A stretch of DNA of 64,000 bases from Treponema primitia ZAS-2 (GTDB lineage: Bacteria; Spirochaetota; Spirochaetia; Treponematales; Breznakiellaceae), in NCBI RefSeq assembly GCF_000214375.1, contig NC_015578.1, forward strand, positions 868,001 through 932,000, written 5' to 3'. The notes beneath the pieces are model-generated. The model saw only the letters and a program-made list of their open reading frames with translations, made no database searches and had not been told where the DNA came from. Each line of letters starts with the position of its first letter. Within the stretch, counting starts at the first letter, position 1. Positions 61,814 through 64,000 of this stretch are shown piece by piece. A program made the position numbers and the translations under genes.

Positions 61814-61924
61814 TCAGCTAAACACCCCAGGCTCCGCGGGGTTTGAGGACAGATAATAATAGTAGAGGTAGGCCTGGATAAGGGAGGCGGTTTTATCTGT
61901 TCGGAAAGACGCGGAACTTTTCAA
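61814..61924 (-). CDS. Tyrosine-rich leader peptide of the aroF-tyrA operon
   Basis: A TTG at 61924, preceded by AGGA at 61931-61934 with 6-base spacing, opens a 36-codon frame ending TGA at 61814. Codons 19-24 read Tyr-Leu-Tyr-Tyr-Tyr-Tyr, five Tyr of six (61853-61870). The stop codon lies in a perfect 10-bp hairpin (61803-61827). Ribosome stalling at the Tyr codons would leave 61827-61835 free to form the antiterminator; translation to the stop would mask it and let the terminator fold. The peptide has only regulatory function. The start codon is inferred. Confidence 0.72.
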   Translation of the reverse strand: MKSSASFRTDKTASLIQAYLYYYYLSSNPAEPGVFS

Positions 61925-61945
61925 TATTTTTCCTTTCAGGGATAC

Positions 61946-61973
61946 GTTATAACAGAACGGCGGAAAATGTCAA
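61946..61973 (-). promoter_or_regulatory. Promoter of the aroF-tyrA operon
   Basis: On the minus strand TTGACA (plus 61968-61973) and TATAAC (plus 61946-61951) are 16 bases apart. The transcript would begin about 61939, just before the leader-peptide ribosome site. Confidence 0.7.
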
Positions 61974-62001
61974 TAGCCTGTTGTATTGGGCGATCTGTTT
62001 T

Positions 62002-62241
62002 TCACCGTACAAACCTGATAAACCCCTCATCAATACGAAGGGTCACAGTGCTGTCCTTTGGGGACAGGCTGGCCCGGGGTCCGGTTTCCACGGTGCAGGG
62101 CAGGCCTCCGGGAAGTTCCAGTTCCAGGCTAAGCCGGTCCCCGGTGAATCCGCTGCCCCGGTAAACTGCGGTACAAGCAGCTTCCCCGGAAGCCGGCAGG
62201 GCGGCGGCAGGCGGGTGAACGGTTAATGCGTCCGGGCACTT
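62002..62241 (-). pseudogene. C-terminal TOBE-domain remnant of an ABC ATPase
   Basis: On the minus strand a frame from about 62241 reads KCPDALTVHPP, then GEAACTAVYRGSGFTGDRLSL, ELPGGLPCTVETG and DSTVTLRIDEGFIRFV-stop (shown in parts). This is the TOBE-domain pattern ending MalK/PotA-type ABC ATPases (Arg/Lys-x-P-D-A-L, TG-D, final FI-RF). No Walker motifs occur upstream and the frame runs into unrelated sequence, so only the tail remains of a transporter gene. Confidence 0.7.
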
Positions 62242-62345
62242 GCCACCTTGGGTGGAGGGTCCTATTCGAGTAAATCGTTTCTGACGCAGAATAGCACGAT
62301 AAGCCGCTCCCTGATGGCATTCTTGAGGTAATTTTAAAATCGATT

Positions 62346-62448
62346 CTAGTACTAAAGTACTAGATATTTATCAGAAAACAGTACTTTGGTAACATTCGGT
62401 GCGAAAGGACAGTTTTTCCTTTCCAATAAATGTAATCCGTGGTATAAT
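62346..62448 (+). promoter_or_regulatory. Promoter region of the esterase gene
   Basis: TATAAT (62443-62448) with a weak -35 TTTCCA (62420-62425), spacer 17, lies 36 bases before the start codon. Upstream are a CTAGTAC-TAAA-GTACTAG palindrome (62346-62363) and an AAAGGA/TCCTTT pair near 62404-62422, possible operator sites. Confidence 0.5.
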
Positions 62449-62484
62449 TTAACTGGTTTTAATCAAATTTATTGGAGGAAAGAA

Positions 62485-64000
62485 ATGAAAAGAATTTGTA
62501 TCGTTTTAGCATTGTTGTCGGCAGCTATTGCTGTGTTTGCTGGCCCTGCTAAGGACAACGAAAGTCGATCTGGCAGTGCAATCACCGGTATAACGGTTAA
62601 TACAACCGTACACGGAGACGGGCAAAAGATTGAAAGTATCACTATTATTGCAGAAAACCAAAGGGTTTTGCAGGGACTTACCGCTGGAGATTTTAAATTC
62701 ACCGGTAATACCGGCGGCTGGGGCAGTAATTTCCCCGTAGGCAGCGATCCCGCGGACCCGATGGCCTATGTAACCCTGTACGGAGCGAATCAGGCCAGCC
62801 CTGAACGGACTCCGGTTATTGAACCCTTTACGCCGGATATAAGCGGCATCGCAGTTGATGGAAATAAAATTACCCTTAGGGTGTCAAATTTTTCTCCAAA
62901 GCTTTATTATGTAAAGGATTTTACCATAGAGTGTACCAATAAGGATTTAAGCTTTTCCAACCGGATTCTGCCTGTACTTGATAATAGCGGCAGGTTTGGT
63001 AATTCCAACTCAAAAGTAACAGTGGTTACTCCCACGGCGGACGAATTTGCTTATATCAAGGTTTCCAAAAGCGGCTCGGAGCCGACGGACTATAATTACT
63101 TCCTGTTTACTCCCCGGGGAGCAGGCAGCAAACCCCTGCCCCTGGTTCTTTCGAATCATGGTTCGGGGGATCAGATGACTCTGGTTGCTAACCGGGTTAC
63201 CCTTGCCTGGGCGGAACCGGGAGTTCAGGCGGAAAACCCGTCCTATGTACTTGCGCCGGTTTATCCTCAGGGGGATTACGAAAATACCCAGGTGACGACC
63301 ATCGTTAGAACTATCGCCCTTATTGAACAATTAATAGCCCAGGGAAAAGTTGATCCTGCAAGAATATACATCGAAGGGAAATCCATGGGAGGGAAAAATA
63401 CGGTCAAAATTGCTTCGCTCTATCCGGATTTTTTTGCCGCCGCCCTGCCCCTTTGTCCGGCCAGTATTCTTCCCAATTCATCTTCCCAGGCAGAATATGC
63501 GGATGACTATAAAAAAATAGGAACCATCCTCAAGGACCTGCCCATATGGTTTGTTGTCGGTAGAAACGATGCCCTTTCCCCTCATAGTCAGGGTTATTAC
63601 AATGCCTTGACGGCGGCTGGAAGTTATAAGGCGAAACTATTGATGTACACCCCTGAACAAATGCTTGCCCGGGGTATATTCAAAGCCCATGATAATGAAA
63701 TTATCAGTCTGGAAGATTCCCGGTATTCCGACTGGTTGTTTGCCCAGAGGAAGGTAAATAAACAAACCGATGCTATTGATTACATCAGACTCAATACATG
63801 GTCTGCACCCCGGGGACACACTATCAAAACCATTGATATTTATGTAAATAATCCGGCGGTATTGTCAAACATCCGCAGCCCTGCGGATTTCGGCGGGAAA
63901 ATAACCGGTAACACCTACAATTACAGCAGTCGCAGTCTGCCCAACGGAGAATATCGGACTAATACGCTGGTCCCCTATGAAGCGAAGATCAATAACGTAG
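62485..64000 (+). CDS. Secreted alpha/beta-hydrolase esterase (partial at right edge)
   Basis: An ATG at 62485, with GGAGG at 62474, opens a frame still open at 64000 (505 codons). A signal peptide (1-24, ending AVFAGPAK) is followed by an N-terminal beta domain (~30-185) and a hydrolase core resembling PHB depolymerase/S9-type esterases. Core features are LVLSNHGSGDQM, the nucleophile motif GKSMGGKN (Ser about residue 302), VVGRNDALSP for the acid and AHDNEI for the histidine. It is extracellular or periplasmic and probably acts on polymeric or acylated plant or host compounds. The C-terminus lies beyond the window. Confidence 0.85.
   Translation, partial: MKRICIVLALLSAAIAVFAGPAKDNESRSGSAITGITVNTTVHGDGQKIESITIIAENQRVLQGLTAGDFKFTGNTGGWGSNFPVGSDPADPMAYVTLYGANQASPERTPVIEPFTPDISGIAVDGNKITLRVSNFSPKLYYVKDFTIECTNKDLSFSNRILPVLDNSGRFGNSNSKVTVVTPTADEFAYIKVSKSGSEPTDYNYFLFTPRGAGSKPLPLVLSNHGSGDQMTLVANRVTLAWAEPGVQAENPSYVLAPVYPQGDYENTQVTTIVRTIALIEQLIAQGKVDPARIYIEGKSMGGKNTVKIASLYPDFFAAALPLCPASILPNSSSQAEYADDYKKIGTILKDLPIWFVVGRNDALSPHSQGYYNALTAAGSYKAKLLMYTPEQMLARGIFKAHDNEIISLEDSRYSDWLFAQRKVNKQTDAIDYIRLNTWSAPRGHTIKTIDIYVNNPAVLSNIRSPADFGGKITGNTYNYSSRSLPNGEYRTNTLVPYEAKINNV

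Noticed and set aside
61739-61850. T-box leader before aroF
   Set aside because: The T-box consensus GGTGG-ACCGCG is absent, and a Tyr-coded leader peptide explains the control better.

Overview
The window looks like the chromosome of an anaerobic spirochaete, most likely a termite-gut Treponema. This is judged from the gene families and from moderately GC-rich, tightly overlapping operons; no 16S rRNA lies here to confirm it. Supporting signs are a trimeric [FeFe] hydrogenase with a PAS-type sensory hydrogenase, lipoproteins with treponeme-style signal peptides (Ala-Gly-Gly-Lys after the hydrophobic core), BspA-like leucine-rich-repeat and InlB-repeat surface proteins, and many metal or corrinoid uptake genes.

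Layout. 1-2370: truncated cbiM (minus), a leader with repeated ATGAA/TTCAT-loop hairpins, a His-rich membrane peptide fused to a decayed dnaE fragment, and relics of a duplicated regulatory leader. 2374-10695: a hydrogen-metabolism island, with hydABC (minus), a divergent LysR regulator, a sensory [FeFe] hydrogenase (plus) and a SpoIIE-type phosphatase. Related repeats flank the island. 10700-25922: a metal/corrinoid uptake region with a cobalamin riboswitch, three SAM methyltransferases, two FecCD-type ABC transporters around an FmdE protein, and an Opp/Nik-type ABC transporter. 26043-35447: an aminotransferase, then a moxR-bat (von Willebrand A) operon ending in an Smr protein. 35456-37830: infA, aroA and a frameshifted retropepsin-like gene.

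37990-44420: a variable accessory stretch. It holds a 16-C tract, a giant repeat lipoprotein, a MazEF-like module, an MNT-HEPN module whose HepT reading frame is broken, and IS1182 transposase relics. 44450-55670: a rubredoxin-PTPS fusion, trkAH under a long inverted-repeat operator, lrgAB, a BspA-like lipoprotein, a LUD protein, hsp20, a RelB/YoeB pair, a Holliday-resolvase-like nuclease and a cadherin-like/NQ-rich lipoprotein. 55827-64000: leuS, an MFS transporter, a repeat array, tyrA and aroF behind a tyrosine-coded attenuator, an ABC-ATPase TOBE relic and the start of a secreted esterase.

How it works together (inference). The hydrogenase, H2 sensor and phosphatase probably form an H2-responsive circuit. 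The neighbouring uptake cluster would supply cobalt, corrinoid or nickel for H2/CO2-linked metabolism. The strongest new observations are: a complete ribosome-mediated tyrosine attenuator (Tyr-rich leader peptide, antiterminator and terminator) before aroF-tyrA; dispersed palindromic repeats inserted in frame into several protein genes; a family of ATGAA-pentaloop hairpins near metal-uptake genes; a NikR-spaced operator over the promoter of the uptake operon; and a methyltransferase-ABC-FmdE metal-chelate cluster that may be a coherent undescribed system.
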